Assembly (NCBI GenBank): GCA_963773105.1
Contig: CAVZAA010000010.1
Span: 186,001-250,000, forward strand
DNA length: 64,000 nucleotides
DNA from: Trebonia sp963773105
Lineage (GTDB): Bacteria; Actinomycetota; Actinomycetes; Streptosporangiales; Streptosporangiaceae
Reading direction: 5' to 3'
A program made the position numbers and the translations under genes. Below are positions 41,911-50,777 of the stretch, piece after piece; position 1 is the first letter of the stretch, and each line of letters opens with the position of its first letter. The notes under the pieces are model-generated. The model did no database searches, was not told where the DNA came from, and saw only the letters and a program-made list of their open reading frames with translations.

Positions 41911-42603
41911 TCAGAGCAGGCCGAGCGAGGTGGCCTTGTAGACGAGTTCGGTGCGATCCCTGGCGCCTAGCTTGCGCATCGCCATCCGCAGGTGGTACTT
42001 CACCGTGGACTCGCTGAGATATAGCTCCCGCGCGACCTGCGGGTTGGTCGCGCCCCTGGCAACCGGCCGGACGACTTCAAGCTCGCGCTCGCTGAGCAAG
42101 CCGGTCGCCGGGGTGGGCTGACCGGTCAGCGAGCGGACGACCAGTTCGGCGCTGCGCGAGTCGAACGCGGACTCCCCCCGCTGCACGGCCCGGATGATCC
42201 GTGCCAGCTCCACCCCGTCCACGTCCTTGAGTGCGTACCCGCTCGCGCCGCGCCGCAGCGCGCCGACAAGCAGCCGCTCGTCGAGGAAGGTGGTGAGCAC
42301 GACGACGGCCATGTCCTTATGCCGGCCGCGCAGCGTGGCGCACACGTCCAGGCCCTCGGCGGGCGCGGCGTCGCTTAGCTTGAGGTCGAGCAGCACCACA
42401 TCGGGGCGCAGCCGCGCGGCCTGCGCCACTGCCTCCTCCGGGGTCGCCGCCTCGCCGATCACGGTGAAGTCCGGCTCAAGATCGAGGATCGAGCGGAGCC
42501 CCTGCCGGACGATCGTGTGGTCGTCGACCACCAGGATCCGCACCCTCCCGGCCATTGCGTCGTCCGCCGTCCTTCCGTCTGCGGTTCTGGCGGCCTTGGT
42601 CAT
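41911..42603 (-). CDS. NarL/LuxR-type response regulator
   Basis: A 230-residue response regulator. The receiver domain holds VRILVVDDHTIVRQGL with the acidic pair, the phospho-acceptor Asp in PDVVLLDLKLSD (near 73) and Lys in SGYALKDVDG. The LuxR helix-turn-helix is LLSERELEVVRPVARGATNP then QVARELYLSESTVKYHL. It probably activates the alcohol-oxidation genes on either side. The start overlaps the kinase stop by 4 bases. Confidence 0.94.
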   Translation of the reverse strand: MTKAARTADGRTADDAMAGRVRILVVDDHTIVRQGLRSILDLEPDFTVIGEAATPEEAVAQAARLRPDVVLLDLKLSDAAPAEGLDVCATLRGRHKDMAVVVLTTFLDERLLVGALRRGASGYALKDVDGVELARIIRAVQRGESAFDSRSAELVVRSLTGQPTPATGLLSERELEVVRPVARGATNPQVARELYLSESTVKYHLRMAMRKLGARDRTELVYKATSLGLL

Positions 42604-43481
42604 GGCACGCCCGTCTCCGTCCCCGCGGCGTGCTGCGCGGACGAAGCAGGGATGGACACCGTAATGCGCAGGCCGCCCCCGCGCCGCCGCCGCACCCGGA
42701 TGACGCCGTTGAGTTCCACGGTTCGCTCGGCCATGTTCCGCAGCCCGTGCCTGCCGAGCTGGGGCGCGTCGAGCGCCAGGAAGCGGGCAGCCGCAGCCGG
42801 ATCGCCCGCCCCGTCGTCGGCGACGCTGAGCCGGACCTCGCGGTCGCTGTAGGCAAGGCTGAGCCAGGCCTGGGAGGCCTGCGCGTGCCTGACCACATTC
42901 CAGAGCCCTTCCTGGGAGATCTGGAACAGCGAGTGCTCGACCGCCCCGGGCAGCTGCCGCTGGCGCCCCGACACCCGCACGGACACCCGCAGCAGGCGGG
43001 CGGACCGGAAGTCGGCGGCGAGGTCCCGCAGCGTCTGGCCGAGCCCCGTACCCGGGTGCTCAAGGCCGGACAGCTCGTCGACGGCCGAACGGACCCAGCC
43101 GAGCCCGGCGCGGGCCAGCTCCTGGGACGCCAACAGGCGGTCGTACTCTGGCGCATCCGGGTTGGTGTGCCGCCTGCACCACTCCAGGTGCATCCCGATG
43201 CCGACCAGGCACTGCGCGACTCCGTCGTGCAGGTCGCGGGCGATGCGGTGCCGCTCGGCCGAGAGCACTTCGGCCTGCCGCACTCGGGCCAGCTGCTCCT
43301 TGGCCCGCCGAAGCTGGTCGTTGCGCCTGGCCATCTCGTCGGCGCGGCGCTCGGCGTCGTCCCAGCCGGCCAGCGCCCGCTCGAGATCCACCGCGGTGCC
43401 ACGCCATCGCGCGTAGTACCCGGTCTTCGACGTGTGCACGCCGACAAGCTGGGCAAGCCGGGCGTCGTCGATCTCGGTCAT
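42600..43481 (-). CDS. Cytosolic sensor histidine kinase (MadS/MnoS-like)
   Basis: A 293-residue kinase without membrane segments. A short N-terminal region (LAQLVGVHTSKTGYYARWRG) is followed by a coiled coil, the HisKA_3 box ERHRIARDLHDGVAQCLVGI (His near 85) and an HATPase domain (LWNVVRHAQ, VADDGAGDP, GRHGLRNMAER). The N-terminal pattern resembles mycobacterial MadS/MnoS kinases that govern alcohol-oxidising nicotinoprotein genes; that likeness is from memory of the family. It is encoded 5 bases after the iron alcohol dehydrogenase. Confidence 0.92.
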   Translation of the reverse strand: MTEIDDARLAQLVGVHTSKTGYYARWRGTAVDLERALAGWDDAERRADEMARRNDQLRRAKEQLARVRQAEVLSAERHRIARDLHDGVAQCLVGIGMHLEWCRRHTNPDAPEYDRLLASQELARAGLGWVRSAVDELSGLEHPGTGLGQTLRDLAADFRSARLLRVSVRVSGRQRQLPGAVEHSLFQISQEGLWNVVRHAQASQAWLSLAYSDREVRLSVADDGAGDPAAAARFLALDAPQLGRHGLRNMAERTVELNGVIRVRRRRGGGLRITVSIPASSAQHAAGTETGVP

Positions 43482-43486
43482 GGCCG

Positions 43487-44662
43487 TTACCAGGCCCGCT
43501 GGCAGATCGCGAAGGCGTCCGCCTCGGTGACCTCCCTGGGGTTGGTGACGATGTAGGCGTCGCCGAGAGCGTTCGCGGCCGCCAGGTCAAGGTCGCCGCG
43601 GCCGACCCCGATCTCACGCAGGGTCGCGGGCAGCCCGGCCTTGGCGGAAAGCTCGCGGACCAGCTGGATCGCCGCGTCGGCGGCCTCGGCTTCGGTCATC
43701 AGCCCGGTCCGCACCCCCATCGCGCAGGCGACCTCGGCGAGCCTGGCGGCGGCAACGGTGGCGTTGAACTCCATCACGTGCGGCAGCAGGATCGCGTTGA
43801 GCAGCCCGTGCGGCTGGTCGGTGAGACCGCCGATCTGGTGCGAGATGGCGTGCGTGGCACCAAGCAGCGCGTTGGTGAACGCCAGCCCCGCCTGCAGGGA
43901 CGCCCGGGCGAGTCCCTCGCGCGGCCGGACGTCGCCCGGGCTGTCAAGGGCCGGGATCAGGTGCTCGCACACGCCGCGGACGGCGGCGATGGCGTGCGCG
44001 TCGGTGAGGAAGCTGGCCGCCCTGGACAGATACGACTCGATCGCGTGGCTCAGCGCGTCCAGTGCGGTGTAGCCGATGATGTCGTGCGGCACGGTGCAGA
44101 GCGTCTGGGGGTCGGCGACCGAGATGTCCGGCATCAGCGGCCGCCCGCCGATGGTGACCTTGATCCGTCGCGCGGTGTCGGTGATCACGCAGAACTGCGA
44201 GACGTCCGATCCCGACCCGCCCGTGGTCGGCACCATGACCGCTGGGGGAAGCGGGCCCTCGACCCGCCCGACTCCCGCGTAGTCGGTAATCGCGCCGCCC
44301 TGGCTGGCGAGCACGGCGATCGCCTTCGCCGCGTCGATGCAACTCCCGCCGCCGACTGCGACGAGCACATCGCAACCGCCGTCCAGGTACGCGGCGCAGC
44401 CCGCCGCCACCTCATGATCCTTGGGGTTGGGCGTGAGCCCGTCCCACAGCTGCGCGCGGACGCCGGCCGCCTTCAGATGCCCGAGTGCCTCGGCCGTCCA
44501 GCCGGCCTCGGCCACTCCGGGGTCGCTCACCACGAAGACGTTGACTCCGCCCTGACGGCGGACCGCATTGCCCACCTCCGCCAGCACTCCGACTCCGAAG
44601 ATCACGTCGGGCACCAGGAATTTCGCCACATTGCCCGGGGAGTTCGTAGCGACCACCTCCAC
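43487..44662 (-). CDS. Iron-containing (type III) alcohol dehydrogenase
   Basis: A 391-residue Fe-ADH. The cofactor-binding region is DVLVAVGGGSCIDAAKAIAV and VPTTGGSGSDVSQF; metal-ligand His residues lie in ALSHAIESY, GATHAISHQIGG and QPHGLLNAILLPHV. Related enzymes are 1,3-propanediol dehydrogenases and methanol-oxidising nicotinoproteins. The start is given as GTG 44662, but GTG 44656 is equally possible. With FdhA downstream and a dedicated two-component pair, oxidation of a short alcohol to aldehyde is likely. Confidence 0.92.
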   Translation of the reverse strand: MEVVATNSPGNVAKFLVPDVIFGVGVLAEVGNAVRRQGGVNVFVVSDPGVAEAGWTAEALGHLKAAGVRAQLWDGLTPNPKDHEVAAGCAAYLDGGCDVLVAVGGGSCIDAAKAIAVLASQGGAITDYAGVGRVEGPLPPAVMVPTTGGSGSDVSQFCVITDTARRIKVTIGGRPLMPDISVADPQTLCTVPHDIIGYTALDALSHAIESYLSRAASFLTDAHAIAAVRGVCEHLIPALDSPGDVRPREGLARASLQAGLAFTNALLGATHAISHQIGGLTDQPHGLLNAILLPHVMEFNATVAAARLAEVACAMGVRTGLMTEAEAADAAIQLVRELSAKAGLPATLREIGVGRGDLDLAAANALGDAYIVTNPREVTEADAFAICQRAW

Positions 44663-45196
44663 CGTGACTCGGGTCCGCCAGTGCGACGGAGAGCGCCGAC
44701 GCCGGCGGATTGGTCATTTCGATACTAAGCTTAGAGCGGACGGCCGGATTGCCCAGCCCCGAGGCTGAACCGGCTACCGTCGCTGCGCCGCCATGCAGCG
44801 CAGAGGCGACAGCGACAACCGCCGCGAACGCGAGCGCCCGGAGGCAGAACCTACGGGCCATGTGTCCGCGGACTGGCGTTCTGTTCTTGCCCTCCGTGCT
44901 GGTATGACCGCACGTAGTGGTAGCCGCTCACCTTGTCCCTCTTGCTGCCCTACGGGGCGTGGTGTCGAGGACGACGGTGAGGTTCCCTTGGAGGGTTTCG
45001 CCGTACCGTTACGCGACGGCCTCGGCTGAGGTGCCACACCACGATCGGGCAGCCCACAGCCCCGGCGCGTGCCACGAACGTGCCACATGCGGGAGTGCCC
45101 AAGGGATAGCCAGGGTTACTCACGGACAAGCCGGGCGACTGAACTTACATGCCACACGGGCGCCGACGCTTTGGACCTACGAGACCGCTGCACTGA
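44663..45196. other. Intergenic region upstream of alcohol dehydrogenase
   Basis: No gene is well supported in about 530 bases. A minus-strand frame from ATG 44861 begins MARRFCLRALAFAAVVAVAS, which looks like a signal peptide, but it runs out of frame into the alcohol dehydrogenase gene and becomes Arg/Gly-rich; I do not call it. The alcohol dehydrogenase promoter should lie here. Confidence 0.4.
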
Positions 45197-45358
45197 TTAC
45201 GAGACGAGGTCCTGGATGTTCTGCTCGGCCAGATCAGACGAGTGCCGTGCAACCGTGCGGTAGTCGGAGTCGTCATGCAAAACGGTCAAACCGAGATGAG
45301 CAGCGGTGGCGGCGATAATAAGGTCTACCGCGGACGCGCTGCGGTGGTCGACGAGGTC
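45197..45358 (-). pseudogene. VapC-like PIN toxin C-terminal fragment
   Basis: The last 53 codons of a minus-strand frame read GDLVDHRSASAVDLIIAATA then AHLGLTVLHDDSDYRTVARH, the C-terminal third of VapC-type PIN RNases including the SAVDLLIAATA and LHDDxDY motifs that supply acidic metal ligands. The N-terminal two thirds and any antitoxin gene are missing; upstream sequence is unrelated in this frame. Confidence 0.7.
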
Positions 45359-46100
45359 ACCGTTCACGTGACCATCGGCGGGCGGCTGGTGAAGACGGCG
45401 CCCGTCGAGCCTGGGCGCCGAGAACTTGGCCGAACTGCGGATGCGCGGCGCCGCCCCGGCCGGGCCGCCGCCCGCCCTGGACACCCACTTCCGCGTCACC
45501 TGCGACGGCAACGAGATATCCCTCCACCCCCGGAACGAGCAGCGCCCCGTCAACCGGTGGAAAGCCGGTGGCGCGCTGGAAGAGCGAGGTTGCTCGTGGC
45601 AGTGGTATGGGCTGTTGTTCACGGCCCGGTCATCGGGAAAGGGCGCCAACTGCGCTCGCAAAACCATCGGCCTGAACAGGGGGGCGATCGGCTCTTCGGG
45701 GATTTCGGCTGCAAGTTGGTAACAGTCGCCGACCGCCGTCATTCGCGCGTGCATCGACACTTCAGACATCGGGTTCTGCGCTGAGCAGGCGGCGAACGCT
45801 GCGATGGTTACTGGTGGTGAGTATCAGATCGCCAGGACCGCTGCGGTCTGGTGGGATGCGTGCGGGACGCTTTACGTGCCTCCGCCGTGCGGACATTGTC
45901 GCGGGTTCATCCATCAGGTGGGCACAGCCAACATTGAAGTCGTCATCGGCCGTGATTCCATTCGCAGGCTTCGGGAGTTACTCCCAATTAATGAATGGCC
46001 GGGTGCGACCGCGGATCCATCAGGCCTGCAGGCTGACTTCTTCGCCCCGTCTTCCTCAACGTGACCAGGCCTGTCTCCGCGAACCACTGACCCCGTGGCA
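45359..46100. other. Gene debris of uncertain origin
   Basis: No intact gene is recognised. A plus-strand frame near 45408-45540 reads NLAELRMRGAAPAGPPPALD then THFRVTCDGNEISLHPR and looks protein-like but lacks a proper start. Another, 45804-46064, gives 86 residues (ANIEVVIGRDSIRRLRELLP) of unknown family. Both may be remnants, in keeping with the adjoining PIN fragment. Confidence 0.4.
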
Positions 46101-46138
46101 CGAAAGCCGGTGACGCGATCGCGCCTCACCGGCTTTCG
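46101..46138. terminator. 13-base-pair hairpin
   Basis: CGAAAGCCGGTGA (46101-46113) pairs perfectly with TCACCGGCTTTCG (46126-46138) around a 12-base loop that itself contains CGCGATCGCG. It lies downstream of the debris region and beyond the 3' end of the small membrane gene at 46233, so it could terminate from either side. Confidence 0.6.
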
Positions 46139-46232
46139 CGGTGGGCACGTACCCAGGGTCGATGATCTGGTCGGGCGCGCTGCGTGAGCCTCCCGGACGT
46201 CAGCCGCTCATGCTGCGCGGCCGCAGGGGCGT

Positions 46233-46508
46233 TCACCGCAGCGAGGACCTGCCCGGCCTGCTGGCGAACACTGCCGCCGCCAGGCAGACCACGCCAACGG
46301 CGAGGGAAGCCCAGCCCCGCGTGGCGCGGTGCGCGTCGGCCCTGGATGCGGGGTGGGTGATGGTGCCGAGTATGGCGGGCAGCGACCTGGCGGGCTCCGT
46401 GAGGTACATGATGGCCGCGATGACCGCCAGGACGCCGATGAGCGCCAGGACGGTCACGGCAGTCACCCTGCCCGGGGACCAGCCGCGCGCGGGAATTGCA
46501 TCAGTCAT
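46233..46508 (-). CDS. Small membrane protein, duplicate copy 2
   Basis: A 91-residue two-helix membrane protein almost the same as that at 39443-39718: WSPGRVTAVTVLALIGVLAV and LTEPARSLPAILGTITHPAS are shared, and the C-termini are SRPGRSSLR and SRPGRSSPR. GGGAGG precedes ATG 46508. It lies 260 bases downstream of a complete epimerase gene, as copy 1 lies downstream of the truncated epimerase. Confidence 0.75.
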   Translation of the reverse strand: MTDAIPARGWSPGRVTAVTVLALIGVLAVIAAIMYLTEPARSLPAILGTITHPASRADAHRATRGWASLAVGVVCLAAAVFASRPGRSSLR

Positions 46509-46768
46509 TTCAGTCCTCCCTGAGCGCCTCGCGTGCCCTCGCTCGGCTCGCCGGCTGGCACCAATCTGATCACGCCCGGTCTACCGTCCCGGGATGGCCA
46601 TGGCGCGTTCATCCCCGGGAGACATGCGGCGTGCACATTTGCGTGGCGACTTATAGACAAGCTCGCTGAGATGCCAGCGCAGGTTAGTCGCGGACGGTGC
46701 TCTTGGTCGGCAGCCGAGGGGCCACTCATGGGCCCGTGACGGTGATCCCGGCCCAGCCCATTCCTCGC

Positions 46769-47668
46769 TCAGCAAAGGACGTTGGCTAGGGCCGAGTCGA
46801 TCGGGACGGGCGTGAGACCGAACTCCCGCTCGGTGGCGCTGGAGTCGATGGTGAACGGTCGGCTCCACTGGTAGTGGGTGTGCCGGAGCTCCTTGATCGT
46901 CGCGTTGAACAGGCCCGCCGTCCACAGCGCGGGGTAGGGCATCGAGGTGAGACGCGGCGTCGGCGCCCCGTGCAGCTCGGTGAACCGGGTGGCCAGCTCG
47001 CGCACGGTGAGCGGCGGATTGGTCGGCACCAGCCAGCCTCGCCCCCATGCCCGCTCCGTCGCGGCGGCGGTGACCAGGGTCGCCGCTACGTCGCGGACCG
47101 ACGTCCAGCTGTGCGGGACATCGAGGTTCGCGGGCACCCAGGCGCGCTGGCCGGCCAGCAGCGGCTTGGCCAGCACGAAGCTGAAGATCGAGTTGGCCTC
47201 TACATAGTCGCTCCCCCGCACCTCGGTGGCGCGGATCTTCCCGGCCTGATGCGCGGCGAGCATGTCGCGCCACATGTCGGCCCGCAGCTTCAGCTTGGGC
47301 TGCGTCGCCGCCAGCGGCGTGGTGTCGGTGATCGGCCCTGCCACCGGCCCATAGCCGTAGGCGTTGCTGGCACTGGCCAGCACCGCGCCACTCGACTCGG
47401 CCGCCAGCAGCAGGGCCCGGTTCAGCGGCGGCCAGTCGGTGAGCCACTGGTGGTACGCGGGATTCGCGCAGTTGTACAGCGCGACGGCTCCCTGGGCGAG
47501 GTCGCTGAGCCGCGCCGAGTCGGTCGCGTCCGCCGCCACCCGCTCGACTTCCGGGCGCTCCGGGCCGGTTCCCCGCCGGGTGATCACCCGGACCTGCTCG
47601 CCACGGTCGGCCAGCAGGCTGGCGGTGGCGGTGCCGACCGGGCCGGCTTCCACGATCACGTGCAACAT
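46769..47668 (-). CDS. NAD-dependent epimerase/dehydratase family protein
   Basis: A 299-residue extended-SDR-like protein. The Rossmann start is MLHVIVEAGPVGTATASLLA, with Glu-Ala replacing the usual Gly-x-x-Gly beginning. ASASNAYGYGPVAGPITDTT carries the Ser/Tyr region, and PANLDVPHSWTSVRDVAATL is the downstream NAD-epimerase signature. ATG 47668 follows GGAGG. Twin operators flank its promoter (47688-47760), suggesting repression by a TetR- or MarR-type protein not encoded nearby. A truncated duplicate lies at 39990. Confidence 0.87.
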   Translation of the reverse strand: MLHVIVEAGPVGTATASLLADRGEQVRVITRRGTGPERPEVERVAADATDSARLSDLAQGAVALYNCANPAYHQWLTDWPPLNRALLLAAESSGAVLASASNAYGYGPVAGPITDTTPLAATQPKLKLRADMWRDMLAAHQAGKIRATEVRGSDYVEANSIFSFVLAKPLLAGQRAWVPANLDVPHSWTSVRDVAATLVTAAATERAWGRGWLVPTNPPLTVRELATRFTELHGAPTPRLTSMPYPALWTAGLFNATIKELRHTHYQWSRPFTIDSSATEREFGLTPVPIDSALANVLC

Positions 47669-47687
47669 TTCAGACCTCCAGTCTCGG

Positions 47688-47760
47688 TTGAGAGCGCTGC
47701 TCTCGAATGAGATCAGTATCCACAAAGACCCGGACACATGTCAAGAGCGGTGCTCTCGAA
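47688..47760 (-). promoter_or_regulatory. Epimerase promoter flanked by twin palindromic operators
   Basis: On the minus strand TTGACA (47739-47744) and GATACT, spaced by 18 bases, make a good promoter. Operator 1, TTGAGAGC-GCT-GCTCTCGAA (47688-47707), lies just downstream of the -10 box. Operator 2, TCAAGAGC-GGT-GCTCTCGAA (47741-47760), overlaps the -35 box. The centres are 53 bases apart, about five helical turns. Confidence 0.7.
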
Positions 47761-47862
47761 TGTGTGCGGTGATCCGTCGCGTGGGTGGGCAGTCGATTGC
47801 GGCCGGTAGCGGGTGATGCGATGATTGGCGCCTGATCTGGTCGCACTGGATTGGCGGGGATC

Positions 47863-49911
47863 ATGAGGCGGCATCCGGGCCTAGCGGCTGGCGCAGGGCT
47901 GGCGGTGCTGGCGTGCTTGGCCGTCGCGCTCCCCGCGGGCGCCGCGTCGGGTGCGTTCGCTGCCCCCGGGCGGCCGGCGGCGTTCCGCCTGGCCGCGGCG
48001 TTCGGTTCCTGGGGCAGTGCGCAGGAGGTGCCGGGCACCGCCGCGCTGAACGTGTCGGGCGCGCAGATCGACGCGATTTCCTGCCCGGCGGCGGGCTACT
48101 GCAGTGCGGCGGGCACGTATCGGGACGCGACCGGCAGCCAGGTGTTCACCGTTGACCAAACGGCCGGCCGATGGGGAACAGCGCGGGAACTGCCTGACTT
48201 CGGCGCGCTCAATACCGGCGGAAGCGCCCAGGTCAGCTCACTGTCGTGCGCGTCGGCGGGTAACTGCGGGCTCGGCGGATCATACGCTGACAGCAGCGCT
48301 GGTAGTACTTTCGCCTTCGTCGCCAATGAGAAGGGCGGCGTGTGGGGAAGGGCGATCGAGGTGCCTGACATACCGGACACCTTCGGCCCGTACAACTATG
48401 CCTCCGTCGTCTCGATATCCTGCCCGGCTGCCGGTGACTGCGCTGCGGGCGGTATCTACATTCCCGACGAACCTTTCACGCCGCTTGTCTTCGTCGTGAA
48501 TGAGACGGCCGGGGTGTGGGGAACGGCGCAGGATATACCGAGTACGGACGCCTTCGGCGACAGCGCTTACAACAACCTGTATTCGGTGTCCTGCGGGTCG
48601 GCGGGCAACTGCGCCGCGGTCGGCACCGACACCTCCGGCGGGGATGGCGGCATGCCCACGACCGCCTTCTTCTCCAATGAGACGGCTGGAGGGTGGGGAG
48701 AGGCGCAGTATTTCCCCGATCCGCCCTGGGACCCGCAGGTCTCCCCTTCCAGTGCCACCGCCGTGTCGTGTACCGGGCCGGGCGACTGCAGCACGGGAGG
48801 CACCTATGGCGTGCATGTCTTCGGCGTGACCGAGACCGACGGCACCTGGGACACGGCGGTGGGCGTGCCGCTGCCCGCTGGCATCGGGACTGCCAACGTC
48901 AACGTCAACTCCATTTCCTGCCCGTCGGCGGGTAATTGCGCGATGGGCGGGCCGCCCGGGTTCCTCGCCGACGAGACCCGCGGCACCTGGGCGAAGGCCA
49001 TCACGGTGCCCGGCCTGCTCGCACGCCCGAGTGCGGACGTCGTGGTCACTTCGGTGTCGTGCCGGTCGCCCGGCAACTGCAGCGCCGCCGGAACCTACCA
49101 CAGCGGCGCCGGCCAGCAGGTGTTCGTGGTGGGCGAGGCCGGCGGCACCTGGGAAATGGCCCAGCAGGTACCGGGCTCCGCTTCCCTCAACGCCGGGCAG
49201 GCCGCGTCGGTCACCGCGCTGTCGTGCGGAGCGCCGGCCACCTGCAGCGCAGGCGGCTACTACACCGACCGCCACGGCGTCAGGCAGGCATTCCTGGTCA
49301 GCGAGAAGCCCGGTGCTCTCACGCACACCGCCCTGACGCGGACGCCGCGCACGCTGACCTACGGGCACGAGCAGGTAGAGCGGTTCAGCTACAAGGTCAC
49401 CGCCAAAACCCCGGTGAGGTCGGGAGCGGTCACCATCAACTCCAGCGGCACCCCCGTGTGCGCCTCCGAGATCGGCCGGAACGGCTCTGGTGCCTGCTCC
49501 CCGGCAGCGACCGGCTTCCCGGTCGGCACCCACCGGGCGGTGGCGATCTATGACGGCGCGCCCGGCCTTGCCCTGTCATCCTCGGCCCCGGTCACCCTGA
49601 CGGTGGCCAAGGCGACCTCAAGGACGAACTTGGCGCTGTCCGCGGCCAGGATCACCGACGGACACGAGCAGGCTGAGGTCCTGACGGTGACGGTTTCCCC
49701 GCGATACGCCGGGATCCCGGCAGGCAGCGTCACGGTCAAGACGGGCGGCACCGTGGTCTGCGTGGCCAGGCTGAGCTCCGGCAAGGGCTCGTGCAGGCTG
49801 ACCGCCCGTCAGTTCAAGCCGGGCACGCACCGTCTGGTCGCGGACTACGGCGGCAGCGCCGACTTCGACCCGTCCGCCTCCGCCAGTCAGACCCTCACCG
49901 TGGTGAAGTAG
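47863..49911 (+). CDS. Secreted repeat protein with eight Cys-pair repeats and Ig-like domains
   Basis: A 682-residue exported protein. The signal peptide (LAAGAGLAVLACLAVALPAG) is followed by eight repeats of about 55 residues, each with a Ser-Cys-x5-Cys-x-x-x-Gly core (SCPAAGYCSAAGTY, SCASAGNCGLGGSY, SCPSAGNCAMGG, SCRSPGNCSAAGTY) and most with a W-G-x-A segment, a likely disulfide-stabilised propeller. Residues about 490-682 are two Big_3/Ig-like repeats (TYGHEQVERFSYKVTAKTPV; DGHEQAEVLTVTVSPRYAGI). No catalytic motif is seen; a surface binding or adhesion role is inferred. Confidence 0.8.
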   Translation: MRRHPGLAAGAGLAVLACLAVALPAGAASGAFAAPGRPAAFRLAAAFGSWGSAQEVPGTAALNVSGAQIDAISCPAAGYCSAAGTYRDATGSQVFTVDQTAGRWGTARELPDFGALNTGGSAQVSSLSCASAGNCGLGGSYADSSAGSTFAFVANEKGGVWGRAIEVPDIPDTFGPYNYASVVSISCPAAGDCAAGGIYIPDEPFTPLVFVVNETAGVWGTAQDIPSTDAFGDSAYNNLYSVSCGSAGNCAAVGTDTSGGDGGMPTTAFFSNETAGGWGEAQYFPDPPWDPQVSPSSATAVSCTGPGDCSTGGTYGVHVFGVTETDGTWDTAVGVPLPAGIGTANVNVNSISCPSAGNCAMGGPPGFLADETRGTWAKAITVPGLLARPSADVVVTSVSCRSPGNCSAAGTYHSGAGQQVFVVGEAGGTWEMAQQVPGSASLNAGQAASVTALSCGAPATCSAGGYYTDRHGVRQAFLVSEKPGALTHTALTRTPRTLTYGHEQVERFSYKVTAKTPVRSGAVTINSSGTPVCASEIGRNGSGACSPAATGFPVGTHRAVAIYDGAPGLALSSSAPVTLTVAKATSRTNLALSAARITDGHEQAEVLTVTVSPRYAGIPAGSVTVKTGGTVVCVARLSSGKGSCRLTARQFKPGTHRLVADYGGSADFDPSASASQTLTVVK

Positions 49912-50024
49912 CCGGTTCGGACAAGCGCGCTACTCCCATCAGCGTGCAAAGCCGGAATGTCACACTCCGCGGCCCCGTCTCGTCCACTTCCGTCAGTGGT
50001 AGATCGTCACGGTAGGGGTGGCAG

Positions 50025-50777
50025 ATGAAAATCGGGGTGGCAGGCGGAACGGGCGTCGTCGGACGCTGGACGGTCGAGGCGCTGCGCGCCGATGGTCACG
50101 AGGCGATCGTGATCGCCCGTTCGACCGGCGCTGACCTGGTGACCGGTGACGGCCTTGACACCGCGCTGGCGGGCGTCGACGCGGTGATCGACGCGACCAA
50201 CGTCGCGTCGTCGGGCAAGCGGGCCAGCAGCGAGTTCTTCGAGGCAACGGCGCGGACGCTGATGCGCACGGCGGCTGCGGCTTGCGTGCGGCATATCGTC
50301 GCGCTCTCGATCATCGGTATCGACCGGGTGCCGTACGGCTACTACCAAGGCAAGCTGCGCCAGGAGCAGGTCCTTCAGGAGTCGCCGGTGCCGGTGAGCA
50401 TCCTGCGCGCGGCGCAGTTCCACGAGTTCCCCGGGCAGTACCTGGCCAAGATGCCCGGGCCCGTCGTGATCGTCCCCCGCTGGCGCGCCCAGCCGGTCGC
50501 CGCCCGCGAGGTCGGCGCGGCGCTCGCCCGGATCGCAGCGGGCGATCCGGTGGCCATGTCTGAGCTCGCGGGCCCACGGGAGGAGATAATGGCGGACATG
50601 ATCCGGCAGGTCGTGCGCGCCCGCGGGGACAGGCGCCTGGTCGTCTCGGTGCGGGTGCCCGGCGCGGCGGGCAAGGCCATGGCGGCGGGCGGCGGGCTGC
50701 CAGACCGGCCCGGGCTGCGCGGGACGCAGACCTTCCCCGACTGGGTCACCGAGCAGCGGGCGCGGGGCACGCTGTGA
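50025..50777 (+). CDS. NmrA-like NAD(P)-binding SDR protein
   Basis: A 250-residue atypical SDR: MKIGVAGGTGVVGRWTVEAL is the NAD(P)-binding loop, and ASSGKRASSEFFEATARTLM, IVALSIIGIDRVPYGYYQGK and SILRAAQFHEFPGQY are typical of NmrA/YwnB-like proteins. Redox function is uncertain. It overlaps the ECF41 sigma factor gene by 4 bases (GTGA), and ECF41 sigma factors are commonly linked to oxidoreductase/epimerase genes that they control. Confidence 0.9.
   Translation: MKIGVAGGTGVVGRWTVEALRADGHEAIVIARSTGADLVTGDGLDTALAGVDAVIDATNVASSGKRASSEFFEATARTLMRTAAAACVRHIVALSIIGIDRVPYGYYQGKLRQEQVLQESPVPVSILRAAQFHEFPGQYLAKMPGPVVIVPRWRAQPVAAREVGAALARIAAGDPVAMSELAGPREEIMADMIRQVVRARGDRRLVVSVRVPGAAGKAMAAGGGLPDRPGLRGTQTFPDWVTEQRARGTL

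Noticed and set aside
44412..44861. Possible small secreted protein (MARRFCLRALAF start)
   Set aside because: The start looks like a signal peptide, but most of the frame overlaps the alcohol dehydrogenase gene out of phase and becomes Arg/Gly-rich.
48280..49533. Minus-strand open frame of 417 codons
   Set aside because: It lies antisense to the secreted repeat protein and shows no family features.
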